Shown: positions 1 to 8,843, counted from the stretch's first letter. The stretch: DNA of 54,106 nucleotides from a bacterium (GCA_029007115.1 JAQXHG010000035.1:1-54106); one strand, 5' to 3'. Program-made: numbers and translations. Notes: a model not told the origin generated them from the letters alone.

Positions 1-57
1 ATTTAAGTAATCTGATAATACATTATTTTTTAAATTGTCATCATAATGTTTTCCCAT
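1..57 (-). CDS. Partial transposase, first 19 codons (probable IS3 OrfA)
   Basis: An ATG at 57-55 follows a GAGGTG ribosome binding site (71-66) and opens a frame that runs off the left edge. The visible residues are MGKHYDDNLKNNVLSDYLN, which resemble the start of helix-turn-helix IS3 OrfA proteins. The position, directly inside an IS3-like terminal repeat and facing inward, supports a transposase subunit. The rest of the protein cannot be seen. Confidence 0.5.
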   Translation of the reverse strand, partial: MGKHYDDNLKNNVLSDYLN

Positions 58-58
58 A

Positions 59-92
59 AAAATAACACCTCACTTTCTTGAGATGTTATTTT
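59..92 (-). promoter_or_regulatory. Hairpin that hides the transposase ribosome binding site
   Basis: The arms 59-71 and 80-92 match at 12 of 13 positions; the odd pair (68 with 83) is G.U in the minus-strand RNA, so the stem is fully paired there. The loop is 8 bases. The GAGGTG ribosome binding site of the frame starting at 57 lies entirely in the stem. Such structures are known in other IS elements to block translation of transcripts that enter from outside. Confidence 0.6.
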
Positions 93-150
93 ACTTTAAT
101 GTCTTCTTTTTTTAAAGTGTCCAAAATGGGGTTCACTTCAAATTGTCTTG

Positions 151-387
151 TTATAATACATTGAATAAAACTACAACAAATACTACACTTAGTACACTAA
201 TCATACCAATCAAGAAATAATCAGTAACTTTTATTCTTTTCTTCTTTAATGTGATTAATGGTTCTTCTTCAATCATAGTTCTTTCTAAGATTGGTTCCAT
301 CTTCATTGTATTCATCAATTCTTCTTCTTTTCTTTCTTCTTCACTCATCATGTTTAATGCTAATTCATCATTTACCATATCATGCAC
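151..387 (-). CDS. Small single-pass membrane protein, unknown
   Basis: This 78-residue protein is not recognised. Its first 50 residues are charged and rich in Glu, Lys and Met. Residues about 57-77 form one hydrophobic segment (FLIGMISVLSVVFVVVLF) that reaches the C-terminus, so it is probably a tail-anchored protein with a cytoplasmic N-terminal domain. The start ATG follows AAGGAAGTGC. The gene is read away from the tRNA-Ser gene and towards the IS3-like end, which was inserted just past its stop codon. Coding is supported by the ribosome binding site and the clear membrane segment; function is unknown. Confidence 0.65.
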   Translation of the reverse strand: MHDMVNDELALNMMSEEERKEEELMNTMKMEPILERTMIEEEPLITLKKKRIKVTDYFLIGMISVLSVVFVVVLFNVL

Positions 388-444
388 TTCCTTACTTACC
401 TTAATAACATAATACCAAATAAATAATCATAATACAAGTTTTTC

Positions 445-473
445 TTGACTTAAATAGAAATTTAATGTATTAT
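445..473 (+). promoter_or_regulatory. Promoter of tRNA-Ser
   Basis: A -35 box TTGACT (445-450) and a -10 box TATTAT (468-473) are separated by 17 bases. The start of transcription would be near 480, a few bases before the mature tRNA 5' end at 487. Confidence 0.8.
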
Positions 474-486
474 TAATTCGAGGCCT

Positions 487-577
487 GGAGACATACTCAA
501 GAGGCTGAAGAGGCGCCCCTGCTAAGGGTGTAGGTCGGGAAACTGGCGCGAGAGTTCGAATCTCTCTGTCTCCGCCA
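487..577 (+). tRNA. tRNA-Ser (anticodon GCT)
   Basis: The sequence folds into a 91-nt tRNA. The acceptor stem GGAGACA (487-493) pairs with TGTCTCC (567-573), the discriminator base is G, and CCA is encoded (575-577). The anticodon loop CTGCTAA puts GCT at 521-523, which reads AGC and AGT. The T arm has GTTCGAATC. A long variable arm (about 531-549) is the class II feature expected of tRNA-Ser. Confidence 0.97.
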
Positions 578-589
578 TTTAAAAATATA

Positions 590-626
590 AATTCTTAAAA
601 CTATATAATGGTTTTAAGAATTTTTT
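590..626 (+). terminator. Terminator after tRNA-Ser
   Basis: A 12-base-pair stem (590-601 with 611-622) with a 9-base loop runs into a T tract ending at 626. Confidence 0.85.
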
Positions 627-697
627 CATATAAAAAAGTATTTTTACTCTAATATTACTAATTATTAAATGTAAAATATTTGTTACTTGTGTAGAAG

Positions 698-725
698 TTG
701 AATATTATTTTTGATAAAATATACA
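698..725 (+). promoter_or_regulatory. Possible promoter of the Tex gene
   Basis: TTGAAT (698-703) and TATACA (720-725) are 16 bases apart, upstream of the start at 761. The match is moderate. Confidence 0.45.
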
Positions 726-760
726 GGTGTGTTAAATATTGCTAAACTAAGGAGAAAGAT

Positions 761-2908
761 ATGAATAAAGATATTATAAACGAAATAAGTGCTGAAATTA
801 ATGTTGATACTAAAGGGATAGAAAGTGTACTAAAGCTATTAAGCGAAGGAAATACAATACCATTTATAGCAAGATATAGAAAAGAAGCAACAGGTGCATT
901 AGATGAAGAACAAATAAGAGTAATAAATGAGCACTATGAATATCAAGTTAATTTGCTTAAGAGAAAAGAAGATGTTATTAGACTAATAGATGAGAAAGGT
1001 CTTTTAACAGATGAAATTAAAAATAATGTAATGGATGCAAAAAAACTAGTAGAGATTGAAGATATTTATGCTCCATTTAAAGAAAAGAAAAAAACCAAAG
1101 CTACAGAGGCAATTAAAAATGGTTTAGAACCTTTAGCAAAAATAATTATGAGTTTCCCTACTACATTTAATAATGAAATAATTAAAAAATATTTAAATGA
1201 AAATGTAAAGAATGAAGAAGATGCAATTGAAGGTGCAAAATATATAATTGCTGAATGGATAAGTGATAATGCATATTATCGAAAATGGATAAGAAATTAT
1301 TATTATAAAAATGGTATTATGACTTCAAAATTAAAGAAAAATGCAAATGATGAAAACAAAGTTTATGAAATGTATTATGACTTTAATGAAAGTGTAAAAC
1401 ATATTAAACCACATAGAGTACTTGCAATTAATAGAGGCGAAGAGGAAAAAATATTAAATGTATCAATTGAGGTTAATAAAGATGATATAGAAAATTATTT
1501 GCAAAGCAAAATTATAAAAAAAGAAAGTCCAGTTAATAATTATATACTTGATGCAATTAAAGATAGTTATAAGAGATTAATTGCTCCTTCTTTAGAGCGT
1601 GAAATTAGAAGTGATTTAACAGAAAAAAGTGAAGATAAGTCTATAGAAGTATTTAAAGAAAATTTAGAAAATTTACTTCTAATTCCACCTATGAAAGAGA
1701 AAAATGTACTTGGATTTGATCCTGCATATAGAACAGGATGTAAACTTGCCGTATTAGATTCTACTTCAAAAGTACTAAACATTTCTGTTATATATCCTCA
1801 TGAGCCTAAAAACGAATGGGAAAAATCTAAACAAGTTATTAAAGATTTAATTAATAAATATAAAATTGACATTGTAGCAATTGGTAATGGAACTGCTAGT
1901 CGTGAAAGTGAAAAATTAGTAAGTGAAACTTTAAAAGAAATAAAGGGTTGTAAATATGCAATAGTATCTGAAGCAGGAGCTAGTGTATATAGTGCAAGTC
2001 CACTTGCTATATCAGAATTTCCTGACTTAACAGTAGAAAAAAGAAGTGCTATCTCAATAGCAAGACGACTTCAAGATCCATTAAATGAATTAGTTAAAAT
2101 AGATCCAAAATCTATTGGCGTTGGTCAATATCAACATGATGTATCACAAAAGAAACTTTCTGAATCATTAGATTTTACTGTAAGCAAATGTGTTAATAAT
2201 GTTGGTGTAAATATAAATACCGCATCCCCTTCTATACTTAAATATATATCTGGTTTAACTAAATCAAATATTGATAAAATAATTAAATATAGAGAAGAAA
2301 ATGGAAAAATTAAGTCAAGAGAAGAACTTAAAAAGAAAAAATTATTAAATGATAAAGTATTTGAACAATCAATTGGATTTATGAGAGTAATAGATGGAGA
2401 TAATCCACTTGATATGACTAATATACATACTGAAAGTTATGATAAAACATTAAAATTATTAAAACATTTAAATCTAACTACAAATGATCTTGGAAGTGAA
2501 AAGTTAATACAAGAGTTAAATAAAGCAGATATAACTTCTCTATCAAAAGAACTTGATATAGACTTATATACATTAAATGACATTATTGATTCATTAAAAC
2601 AACCAACAAGAGATTATAGAGATGATTTTCAAACTCCTGTATTAAAAAGTGATATTTTAACTATTGATAATCTAAGTATTGGTATGAAACTTGAGGGAAC
2701 TATACGAAATGTAGTTGACTTTGGAGCATTCGTTGATATAGGACTTCATAATGATGGACTTATCCATATATCAAAGATAACTGATAAATATATTAAACAT
2801 CCTAGTGAAGTACTTAGTGTTGGAGATATAGTTAATTGTTATGTTATTGAAATTAATAAAGAAAAAGAAAAAGTATCTCTATCTCTAATAGATCCAAATA
2901 ATAAATAA
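761..2908 (+). CDS. tex: Tex-family S1 RNA-binding transcription accessory protein
   Basis: Tex proteins bind nucleic acid and influence transcription and RNA turnover in the cytoplasm. The 715-residue length is typical. The N-terminal part has the family sequence GNTIPFIARYRKEATGALDE (residues 30-49). A YqgF/RNase H-like domain follows near 315-440 (GFDPAYRTGCKLAVLD, then AIGNGTASRE). A helix-hairpin-helix region (INTASPSILKYISGL) and a C-terminal S1 domain (about 640-710, with GTIRNVVDFGAFVDIGLHNDGL) complete the order. The start ATG follows AAGGAGAAAGAT. It is transcribed alone, between a tRNA and its own terminator. The family assignment is secure; the exact role in this organism is not known. 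Confidence 0.95.
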   Translation: MNKDIINEISAEINVDTKGIESVLKLLSEGNTIPFIARYRKEATGALDEEQIRVINEHYEYQVNLLKRKEDVIRLIDEKGLLTDEIKNNVMDAKKLVEIEDIYAPFKEKKKTKATEAIKNGLEPLAKIIMSFPTTFNNEIIKKYLNENVKNEEDAIEGAKYIIAEWISDNAYYRKWIRNYYYKNGIMTSKLKKNANDENKVYEMYYDFNESVKHIKPHRVLAINRGEEEKILNVSIEVNKDDIENYLQSKIIKKESPVNNYILDAIKDSYKRLIAPSLEREIRSDLTEKSEDKSIEVFKENLENLLLIPPMKEKNVLGFDPAYRTGCKLAVLDSTSKVLNISVIYPHEPKNEWEKSKQVIKDLINKYKIDIVAIGNGTASRESEKLVSETLKEIKGCKYAIVSEAGASVYSASPLAISEFPDLTVEKRSAISIARRLQDPLNELVKIDPKSIGVGQYQHDVSQKKLSESLDFTVSKCVNNVGVNINTASPSILKYISGLTKSNIDKIIKYREENGKIKSREELKKKKLLNDKVFEQSIGFMRVIDGDNPLDMTNIHTESYDKTLKLLKHLNLTTNDLGSEKLIQELNKADITSLSKELDIDLYTLNDIIDSLKQPTRDYRDDFQTPVLKSDILTIDNLSIGMKLEGTIRNVVDFGAFVDIGLHNDGLIHISKITDKYIKHPSEVLSVGDIVNCYVIEINKEKEKVSLSLIDPNNK

Positions 2909-2936
2909 CACTTATTAAAATAGTGTTATTTTTTTG
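2905..2936 (+). terminator. Terminator after tex
   Basis: A stem of 9 base pairs (AATAACACT at 2905-2913 with AGTGTTATT at 2922-2930) is followed by a T tract. The tex stop codon touches the first arm. Confidence 0.8.
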
Positions 2937-3004
2937 TAAATATTAGAAAATTAAATCAATTTTTTAATATTTTATAGTATAATTAAACCAAGAGGTGGGC
3001 TTAA

Positions 3005-3964
3005 GTGAAAAAAAGAATCGTTTTAATAATAGTATTAATATTAATATGTAGTTGCTTCATTAATTTACTATATTTATCATATGCTAAAATGAATACAATA
3101 GGAATAGAAAGTGATATTACTGGAAAAGGTTTAAATAATGAAGAATACATATATAAAGAAGATTTATTACACTTAAACTACAAAATTGATGAAATCGAAA
3201 TCATAAGTAAAAAAATAAGTGAAACTGATGTTAAAAAATATTTACTTACAAAAAAATATAATGACTTAATACAATTTATTGCTTGCCCATATTTTAATAT
3301 TGAAAATATAGAGAGATATCAAAATTATAAAGATAATACAGATTATAGTACAGATGAAACAGTAATGAATGTTGAAATTGGTATAGATAATAATTTTTAT
3401 ACAAATATAATTAAAACTGATACATCAAAAAATGAATTAATGCTAGTTAATAAATATCACATATTAGATAAAGAATATTCACCTACTTTAGTAAGTGTAG
3501 ATAGTAAATATGGCTCTGGAATAGCAGATAAAACTGCTTATGAATACTTTAAAAAAATGGTTGATGCGGCTAAAAAAGATAATATAAATTTATATAGTGT
3601 GTCTTTTTATAGAAGTTATGATAATCAAAATACATTATATAATAGATATGTTAAGAGAGATGGGGTAAAAGAAGCCGATACATATTCTGCAAGACCAGGT
3701 CACTCTGAACATCAAACTGGATTATCAGTTGATATTAACACTAGTGCAAGATCAAGCAAATTTGAAAAAACTAAAGAATATGAATGGTTAATTAGTAATT
3801 CTTATAAATATGGTTTTATACTAAGATATCCCGAAAATAAATCTTATATTACAGGATATATATATGAGCCATGGCATTATAGATATGTAGGAATTGAAAA
3901 TGCTATGATTATTTTCCAAGAACAATTAACTTATGAAGAATATTATGTTAAATATGTAAAATAA
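3005..3964 (+). CDS. VanY-type D,D- or L,D-carboxypeptidase, membrane-anchored
   Basis: Enzymes of this zinc-dependent LAS (VanY/DdcY) family trim the C-terminal D-alanine from peptidoglycan peptides outside the membrane. The GTG start follows AAGAGGTGGGCTTAA. Residues 1-27 form a signal or anchor segment. The catalytic domain fills the C-terminal half: GHSEHQTGLSVD holds the zinc ligands His236 and Asp243, and EPWHYRYVG holds the third ligand, His291. The N-terminal 150 residues are not recognised. Substrate (D,D or L,D bond) cannot be decided from sequence. It stands alone between tex and a convergent surface-protein gene and could serve vegetative wall turnover or the spore cortex. Confidence 0.88.
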   Translation: MKKRIVLIIVLILICSCFINLLYLSYAKMNTIGIESDITGKGLNNEEYIYKEDLLHLNYKIDEIEIISKKISETDVKKYLLTKKYNDLIQFIACPYFNIENIERYQNYKDNTDYSTDETVMNVEIGIDNNFYTNIIKTDTSKNELMLVNKYHILDKEYSPTLVSVDSKYGSGIADKTAYEYFKKMVDAAKKDNINLYSVSFYRSYDNQNTLYNRYVKRDGVKEADTYSARPGHSEHQTGLSVDINTSARSSKFEKTKEYEWLISNSYKYGFILRYPENKSYITGYIYEPWHYRYVGIENAMIIFQEQLTYEEYYVKYVK

Positions 3965-3994
3965 AATATGTCATACGATATATTTTATTTTTTA
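3962..3994. terminator. Bidirectional terminator between two convergent genes
   Basis: TAAAATAT (3962-3969) pairs with ATATTTTA (3980-3987). T tracts follow in both directions, so it can end the carboxypeptidase gene (+) and the gene at 3985-4428 (-). Both stop codons touch the stem. Confidence 0.6.
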
Positions 3995-4428
3995 TAAAAA
4001 AATAAATAACTCATATACACTACAACTATAGATGAAACAGTAACTATAAGTAACTTTAATATGTCTTTTTCATGATTACTCATCTCCTGTATTATTTCAT
4101 CATTTGTTATATATGAAACTTTTATAGGCTTATGAACATTTATTTTATATTTATAATCATTATTAACATTAATTACTATAACATTTTCTGAACTATTAAA
4201 ATTACCATTACCAGTTATACTAACATATGCATTATCATCACTAAGTTCATAATTAATATTTAACATTTCTTCCTCATCTATAGTAATATCATATTCATAA
4301 ACATCTTTTTTAAAATTTAATTCATAATTTTCTATACTTAGACTTTCTAAATAATTAATTTTCTCTGTAGCATTAATTTTTATAATAAAACTAAACATCA
4401 ATATAATAAATAATATATTCTTTTTCAT
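3985..4428 (-). CDS. Surface protein with cadherin-like beta-sandwich domain
   Basis: The 147-residue protein has an N-terminal signal peptide (residues 1-20), one small domain (about 25-100) and a C-terminal membrane segment (about 124-144). The middle part has the spacing of the cadherin-like beta-sandwich family (PF12733 type): LESLSIENYELNFKKDVYEY, then an ITGNGNF turn, then YKINV. It is therefore probably held on the outside of the membrane by its C-terminus. It lies downstream of the pyrimidine phosphorylase gene, separated by a terminator, and is probably transcribed alone. Binding partner is unknown. Confidence 0.6.
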   Translation of the reverse strand: MKKNILFIILMFSFIIKINATEKINYLESLSIENYELNFKKDVYEYDITIDEEEMLNINYELSDDNAYVSITGNGNFNSSENVIVINVNNDYKYKINVHKPIKVSYITNDEIIQEMSNHEKDILKLLIVTVSSIVVVYMSYLFFYKK

Positions 4429-4451
4429 ACTATTATTATTCCATTATAAAA

Positions 4452-4481
4452 AAAATAAATTCATATAAATGAACTTATTTT
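4452..4481 (-). terminator. Terminator of the pyrimidine phosphorylase gene
   Basis: Arms 4452-4464 and 4469-4481 pair over 13 positions, with one G.U pair in the minus-strand RNA. A run of T follows. The stop codon of the upstream gene (4477-4475) lies in the stem. Confidence 0.75.
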
Positions 4482-5752
4482 ATAGTTTTAATAATAATTT
4501 TTTTATTCTTTCTTTTTTTCTTTTCTATTTTAAATGACTCAAGTAATATAGATTCCATGTTATCAACTTTCTTATTATAATATATAGTACCTATTACTTC
4601 GTTTTCTTTTATTTTATCACCTAATTGTTTATTTAAAACTATTCCACAGGCATAGTCTATCTTATCAGTTTTAAGCACTCTACCAGCACCAAGATCAAAC
4701 ACTAATTGTGATAATTTAACGGCATCTATATTGTTAATATAACCTGTTTTATTAGAAATAACACTTAATTTTTTTGCTTTATCTTTAAGTTTGTTAATAT
4801 TTCCACCTTGATATTTTATCCAAGCATAAAATTTATTTTTAGCATGACCACTATCTAATAAATTTACCACTAGTTCACGAGCCTTTTTATAACTTATCTT
4901 TTTAGCAGAACTAATCATTAATGCAGATATATAAACAGACAATTCATAAAGTCTTTTATCATATTTTCCATCAAAAAAATCTATAACTTCTTTAACTTCT
5001 AAAACATTACCTATGTTTTTACCAAGCGGGATATTCATATCACTTAAAGTACATATCACCTTTTTTTTATAATATTTTCCAATTTTAATCATAGTTTCAG
5101 CTAATTTAGTAGCATCCTTTACATTCTTCATGAATGCTCCCTTACCTACTTTTAAATCTATAACTATAATATTACTTCCGCTAGCTATTTTTTTAGACAT
5201 AATTGATGAAGCAATTAATGGTATTGAATCAACTGCACCAATTTGATTTCTAAGAGCATATATTTTTTTATCTGCAAGAGCAATTCTCTCACTTTGACTT
5301 ATTACTGCACAACCAATATTATTTAAGGAATCTAAAAATTCTTTTCTACTAAGATTTAATTTATATCCTGTTATACTCTCTAATTTATCAACCGTTCCTC
5401 CAGTAAGTCCTAAACCTCTTCCACTCATTTTAGGTACACAAACTCCCGCAGATGCCACTATTGGAGATACTATTAATGTAATTTTATCTCCTACACCTCC
5501 AGTAGAATGTTTATCAACAATAGGTTTATTGATACTTGATAAATCTATTACTTCACCACTTTTAATCATTACATCAGTTAAATAATATGTTTCATCTATA
5601 CTAAGTCCTTTATGGTAAATTGCAAAAATAAATTCACTCATAGTATCATCACTAATTTTACCTTTTATATATGAATTAACCATATATTCAATTTCGTTAT
5701 AATTCAATTTTTCTTTATTTTGTTTTTTCTTGATTATATCTATTGCTCTCAT
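4475..5752 (-). CDS. pdp: Pyrimidine-nucleoside (thymidine) phosphorylase
   Basis: This enzyme splits pyrimidine nucleosides with phosphate to give the base and (deoxy)ribose-1-phosphate, in nucleoside salvage. The 425-residue length fits the family. The phosphorylase signature KMSGRGLGLTGGTVDKLES lies near residues 108-126, preceded by VDKHSTGGVGDK, which contacts phosphate. LKVGKGAFMK is the conserved glycine-rich loop after residue 195. The C-terminal domain ends in a lysine-rich tail. The ribosome binding site is weak (GTGATAGA before ATG). No other nucleoside genes adjoin it. The low-GC Firmicutes relatives usually have the uridine- and thymidine-accepting Pdp type, which I infer here. 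Confidence 0.92.
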   Translation of the reverse strand: MRAIDIIKKKQNKEKLNYNEIEYMVNSYIKGKISDDTMSEFIFAIYHKGLSIDETYYLTDVMIKSGEVIDLSSINKPIVDKHSTGGVGDKITLIVSPIVASAGVCVPKMSGRGLGLTGGTVDKLESITGYKLNLSRKEFLDSLNNIGCAVISQSERIALADKKIYALRNQIGAVDSIPLIASSIMSKKIASGSNIIVIDLKVGKGAFMKNVKDATKLAETMIKIGKYYKKKVICTLSDMNIPLGKNIGNVLEVKEVIDFFDGKYDKRLYELSVYISALMISSAKKISYKKARELVVNLLDSGHAKNKFYAWIKYQGGNINKLKDKAKKLSVISNKTGYINNIDAVKLSQLVFDLGAGRVLKTDKIDYACGIVLNKQLGDKIKENEVIGTIYYNKKVDNMESILLESFKIEKKKRKNKKIIIKTIK

Positions 5753-5813
5753 TCTATCACACTACCTTACTATTTTATTTTATCAAAATAATATATTTAT
5801 TTGAAGTAATAAA

Positions 5814-6890
5814 TTAATTTTTAACATTAATAATAACATATTCCGAATGTTTTTCTGTTCTAACTGGTATTCTCCATCCACTTACACCTGATGATACTAC
5901 TGAATAAAGATTTCCAATTTTATCACATCCATATGCTTTTTCTGATGTATTAAACATATCAATTAGTAACCCACCCGGAAATATTTGACCTGCATGTGTA
6001 TGTCCTGATAATATTAAGTCTATTTTAAGTTCATTTGCTTTATCATAATCTTTTGGCTGATGATCTAATAATATTGTATATATATTATCTAAATCTTCTT
6101 TAATTATACCTTTTAATTCTCTTCTATCATAATAAAAATCTTTTCTACCTATAATTGAAATATTATCAGTAACTTTAAAATATTCATCATCAAGTAAATT
6201 AACTTTATTTTCTTTTAATACATTTTCTAATAGATTATAATATGTATTCTCATATGATCTTCCATCATGATTACCATAAACAAAAAATATTCCATAGTTA
6301 TTATTTATCTTACTTAACTTTCCATATATATATTTAAGTTCATCTAATGATGTAGACTCATCTGTTATATCTCCACCCAATAATACTAAATCTATATCTT
6401 TAATCTTATATATTTCACTCATCATTTTATCTAAATTATCTTTTTCTAAAACACCGCCATAATGGCAATCTGATAAATAAAGTATTTTTAAATTTTTATT
6501 AATTTTTTTCTCACTTTTAATATTATATTCAGTGAGTGTTTGATTATTGATATTGTATTTTCCATATAAACATATTGATAATGATAATAATATAGGTATC
6601 AAATATAATAACTTACTAACACTAATATCTTTATATTTCTCTAATAATATAAACACTAAATTGAAAATAATTAGAAATATAGTTAAATAAATCATGTATG
6701 GCGTTAATATACTTTTAATTGTTAAACCAAATATCCAAAAGAAACATAACACTATAGATACAAATATACAAATTATTTTTCTTATAACATTATTTTTAAT
6801 GAGTTTTTTTAAAATATCATTAGCAAAGTAATAATAATATACTCCAATTAATAAGAAAATAAATATCATTATTAAAAATAAAATATACAT
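5814..6890 (-). CDS. Membrane-anchored metallophosphoesterase, YkuE-like
   Basis: The protein (358 residues) has four or so hydrophobic segments in its first 120 residues and then a calcineurin-like phosphoesterase domain. Metal-binding motifs are visible in order: LYLSDCHYGG, LLGGDITDE, VYGNHDGR, LLDHQPKD and ILSGHTHAGQIFPG. This arrangement matches YkuE-like phosphodiesterases that act near the membrane on lipid or nucleotide phosphoesters; the substrate is not known. I place the start at 6890, where ATG follows AGGTGATTTT; a longer frame begins 12 codons earlier but has no ribosome binding site. It lies 55 bases downstream of ssb and may be its partial readthrough partner. Confidence 0.85.
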   Translation of the reverse strand: MYILFLIMIFIFLLIGVYYYYFANDILKKLIKNNVIRKIICIFVSIVLCFFWIFGLTIKSILTPYMIYLTIFLIIFNLVFILLEKYKDISVSKLLYLIPILLSLSICLYGKYNINNQTLTEYNIKSEKKINKNLKILYLSDCHYGGVLEKDNLDKMMSEIYKIKDIDLVLLGGDITDESTSLDELKYIYGKLSKINNNYGIFFVYGNHDGRSYENTYYNLLENVLKENKVNLLDDEYFKVTDNISIIGRKDFYYDRRELKGIIKEDLDNIYTILLDHQPKDYDKANELKIDLILSGHTHAGQIFPGGLLIDMFNTSEKAYGCDKIGNLYSVVSSGVSGWRIPVRTEKHSEYVIINVKN

Positions 6891-6935
6891 AAAATCACCT
6901 ATCTTATAAATTTTATTATAGCACAATTATATGAA

Positions 6936-6961
6936 GAAAGCAGAACTATTCTTCTGCTTTC
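6936..6961 (-). terminator. Weak terminator at the end of ssb
   Basis: GAAAGCAGAA (6936-6945) pairs perfectly with TTCTGCTTTC (6952-6961). The ssb stop codon (6948-6946) is in the loop. The T tract after it on the minus strand is poor, so it may only reduce transcription into the phosphoesterase gene. Confidence 0.5.
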
Positions 6962-7275
6962 TTACTACTTAGAAATGATACTTTTTCTGCGATTACATCC
7001 ATTGAATATTTTTTCTCTCCATCTTTTTCATATGTAGATGTTTGAAGTCTACCTTTTACTCCAATAATATCTCCTTTCTTACAATATTCACATGTATTCT
7101 CAGCTATACCATTCCATAATGTACATCTAATAAAATCAGTATCATAAACACCTTCAAAATTTTTATAACTTCTTGGAACAGCTACTGTAATAAGTGTTTT
7201 CTTTTTATTATTATCTGTACTAATTATTTCAGGATCGCTTACTAAACGACCTGCTATTACTAGCTGATTTAACAT
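6946..7275 (-). CDS. ssb: Short single-stranded DNA-binding protein without the acidic tail
   Basis: SSB coats single-stranded DNA. The 109 residues make one OB-fold, starting MLNQLVIAGRLVSDPE and containing RCTLWNGIAENTCEYCKKGD and GVKGRLQT. The usual C-terminal acidic tip that recruits repair and replication enzymes (such as DDDIPF) is missing; the protein ends SSKKAEE. This resembles the short SsbB/YwpH type used in DNA uptake in Bacillus, so a second, main SSB probably exists elsewhere. AAGGAGGT precedes two successive ATG codons; I chose the second (7275) because it leaves four bases of spacing. Confidence 0.88.
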   Translation of the reverse strand: MLNQLVIAGRLVSDPEIISTDNNKKKTLITVAVPRSYKNFEGVYDTDFIRCTLWNGIAENTCEYCKKGDIIGVKGRLQTSTYEKDGEKKYSMDVIAEKVSFLSSKKAEE

Positions 7276-7442
7276 CATACCTCCTTTCAAAATAAATATT
7301 ATCAAGAATGAATATGTCAATCAAATCGATAAAATTGAATATTAGTTTAATAAAATTTATTTAAAAATTAATATTACTCTATGGAAAATCAAATAATCAT
7401 ATCTTTATCTATATTAATAATACAATTATATATAAATTTATT

Positions 7443-7476
7443 TTTTTAAAAAAAAGACTTAAATTTATTAAGTCTT
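7443..7476 (-). terminator. Terminator of the gene at 7475-8722
   Basis: AAGACTTAA (7454-7462) pairs with TTAAGTCTT (7468-7476), followed on the minus strand by eight T. The stop codon of the gene is inside the stem. Confidence 0.85.
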
Positions 7477-8722
7477 AAAAATCTTGTTTTTTTAATATGA
7501 GTTTCACATTGTATTTATTATTATCTAAACTTGTTTTTTCCATATTATGTATATCATATCCTATAGCATTTACTTTGTACTCTATATCCTTAGGTAATGA
7601 AATGTTATGATTTAATACAACAAAATAATAATAATTAATCTTTATATATATTATCATATCTTCTTCATCCAAATTATTACCATCAATATCTTCAAGTGTA
7701 AAAGTAATATTTTCATTTATATTATTTAATTCTAATAGACCATTTAAACTATTATAACCAAAATTAATATTAGGATAATAAGTTAATAACTCATCCCATT
7801 TATTTTTAACATCATCAAAAGGATTATCATGCATATTATATGTATTATTAATATCATTATCTACATCAATATTAGTAAGATTAATTATGTTTTTATTATG
7901 TATATATTTATTTTCTATATTTTTTATCATGTTATTTTTATCATAGTTTTTTATTATTAATTTATCACATTGTTTATAAATACTTTGAATATATGATTTT
8001 ATTTCTTCTTTTTCTTCTAACTTAATATCAATATCTTTAAGATAAATTTCTTCATCAAAATCAGATATCAAAAGTATAAATTCAATTCCATTATTCTTTG
8101 CATAATTATAATTATTCTTCAATTCATTATATAAATTTTTAAATTCAAAAACTGGATTTTCCATATAATCATCCAATATCAAAGATGAAAAATTAAATGC
8201 AACTCCTTTTATTAATTGTGATTCTCTTATAATTTTTTTATTATAATTAATTACATTAGTTATTTCATCATCCATAATAACATATGAATCATATAGCAAA
8301 TAAGTATTAATAGCATTATGTCTTAATTTTCCTACTTTCTCTCTATAAAAATCATAATTATGTTCGTACTCAATACCAAATTCAAAATCATAACTTTTCA
8401 TAGTTAAAAATACATCTGTTATTTGATGTTTATTTAGTATTTCTATAGTAGTATCAATATTATTATCTAAAAAAGGTATTTTATTATAACTAAAAATAGA
8501 ATATTTATTTTCTATTACTGGTAGTTGTTCTTTAATAACTTTATTAGTTACATTCTTCCAGCATAAAATAAATATAGCTAAGAGAACTATAATTATTAAT
8601 GGAAAATATTGTTTTAGTATACTTTTCCAATATATTTTAGATTTTATTTTATATTTAAAGTCTGCATTTATCACTTTTGTCTTATGCTTAAATAACATAT
8701 TATCATATTTATTATTTTTCAT
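7475..8722 (-). CDS. Unknown single-pass membrane protein with large outer domain
   Basis: The 415-residue protein is not recognised. About 40 basic residues precede one membrane segment (about 42-60, YFPLIIIVLLAIFILCW), so the remaining 350 residues should be outside the cell. That part is rich in Asn, Asp, Ile and Tyr and alternates predicted strands and helices (for example TDVFLTMKSYDFEFG and GVAFNFSSLI), which could be a TIM-barrel-like fold resembling glycoside hydrolase-type domains, but no catalytic motif is clear. I use the ATG at 8722 rather than a TTG four codons upstream, since GGTGTG lies between them. It has its own terminator and no operon partner. Confidence 0.6.
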   Translation of the reverse strand: MKNNKYDNMLFKHKTKVINADFKYKIKSKIYWKSILKQYFPLIIIVLLAIFILCWKNVTNKVIKEQLPVIENKYSIFSYNKIPFLDNNIDTTIEILNKHQITDVFLTMKSYDFEFGIEYEHNYDFYREKVGKLRHNAINTYLLYDSYVIMDDEITNVINYNKKIIRESQLIKGVAFNFSSLILDDYMENPVFEFKNLYNELKNNYNYAKNNGIEFILLISDFDEEIYLKDIDIKLEEKEEIKSYIQSIYKQCDKLIIKNYDKNNMIKNIENKYIHNKNIINLTNIDVDNDINNTYNMHDNPFDDVKNKWDELLTYYPNINFGYNSLNGLLELNNINENITFTLEDIDGNNLDEEDMIIYIKINYYYFVVLNHNISLPKDIEYKVNAIGYDIHNMEKTSLDNNKYNVKLILKKQDF

Positions 8723-8826
8723 TATCACACCCAATATAATTATATAATTTAATAGATTTAAAACACAAACAATTCAATAAAGCTATACATAAATTAATGT
8801 AAAAGAATATTTTTATTAAAATAAAA

Positions 8827-8843
8827 AATTCCAAATAGGAATT
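8827..8843 (-). terminator. Small terminator after the YbaK-like gene
   Basis: AATTCC (8827-8832) pairs with GGAATT (8838-8843), then a T-rich run follows on the minus strand. The stop codon overlaps the stem. Confidence 0.6.

Larger units (their letters stand above)
1..140 (-). mobile_element. End of an IS3-like insertion sequence, cut by the window edge
   Basis: The end at 114-140, read on the minus strand, starts TGAAGTGAACCCC and runs on through ATTTTGGACACTTT. This is the form of terminal repeat found in many IS3-family elements (TG... with a GGACACTTT tail). Inside it, a reading frame begins at 57 and leaves the window. The outer end lies 10 bases from the stop codon of the small membrane gene at 151. 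The second end and the target duplication are outside the window, so family assignment rests on one end and 19 codons. Confidence 0.6.
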
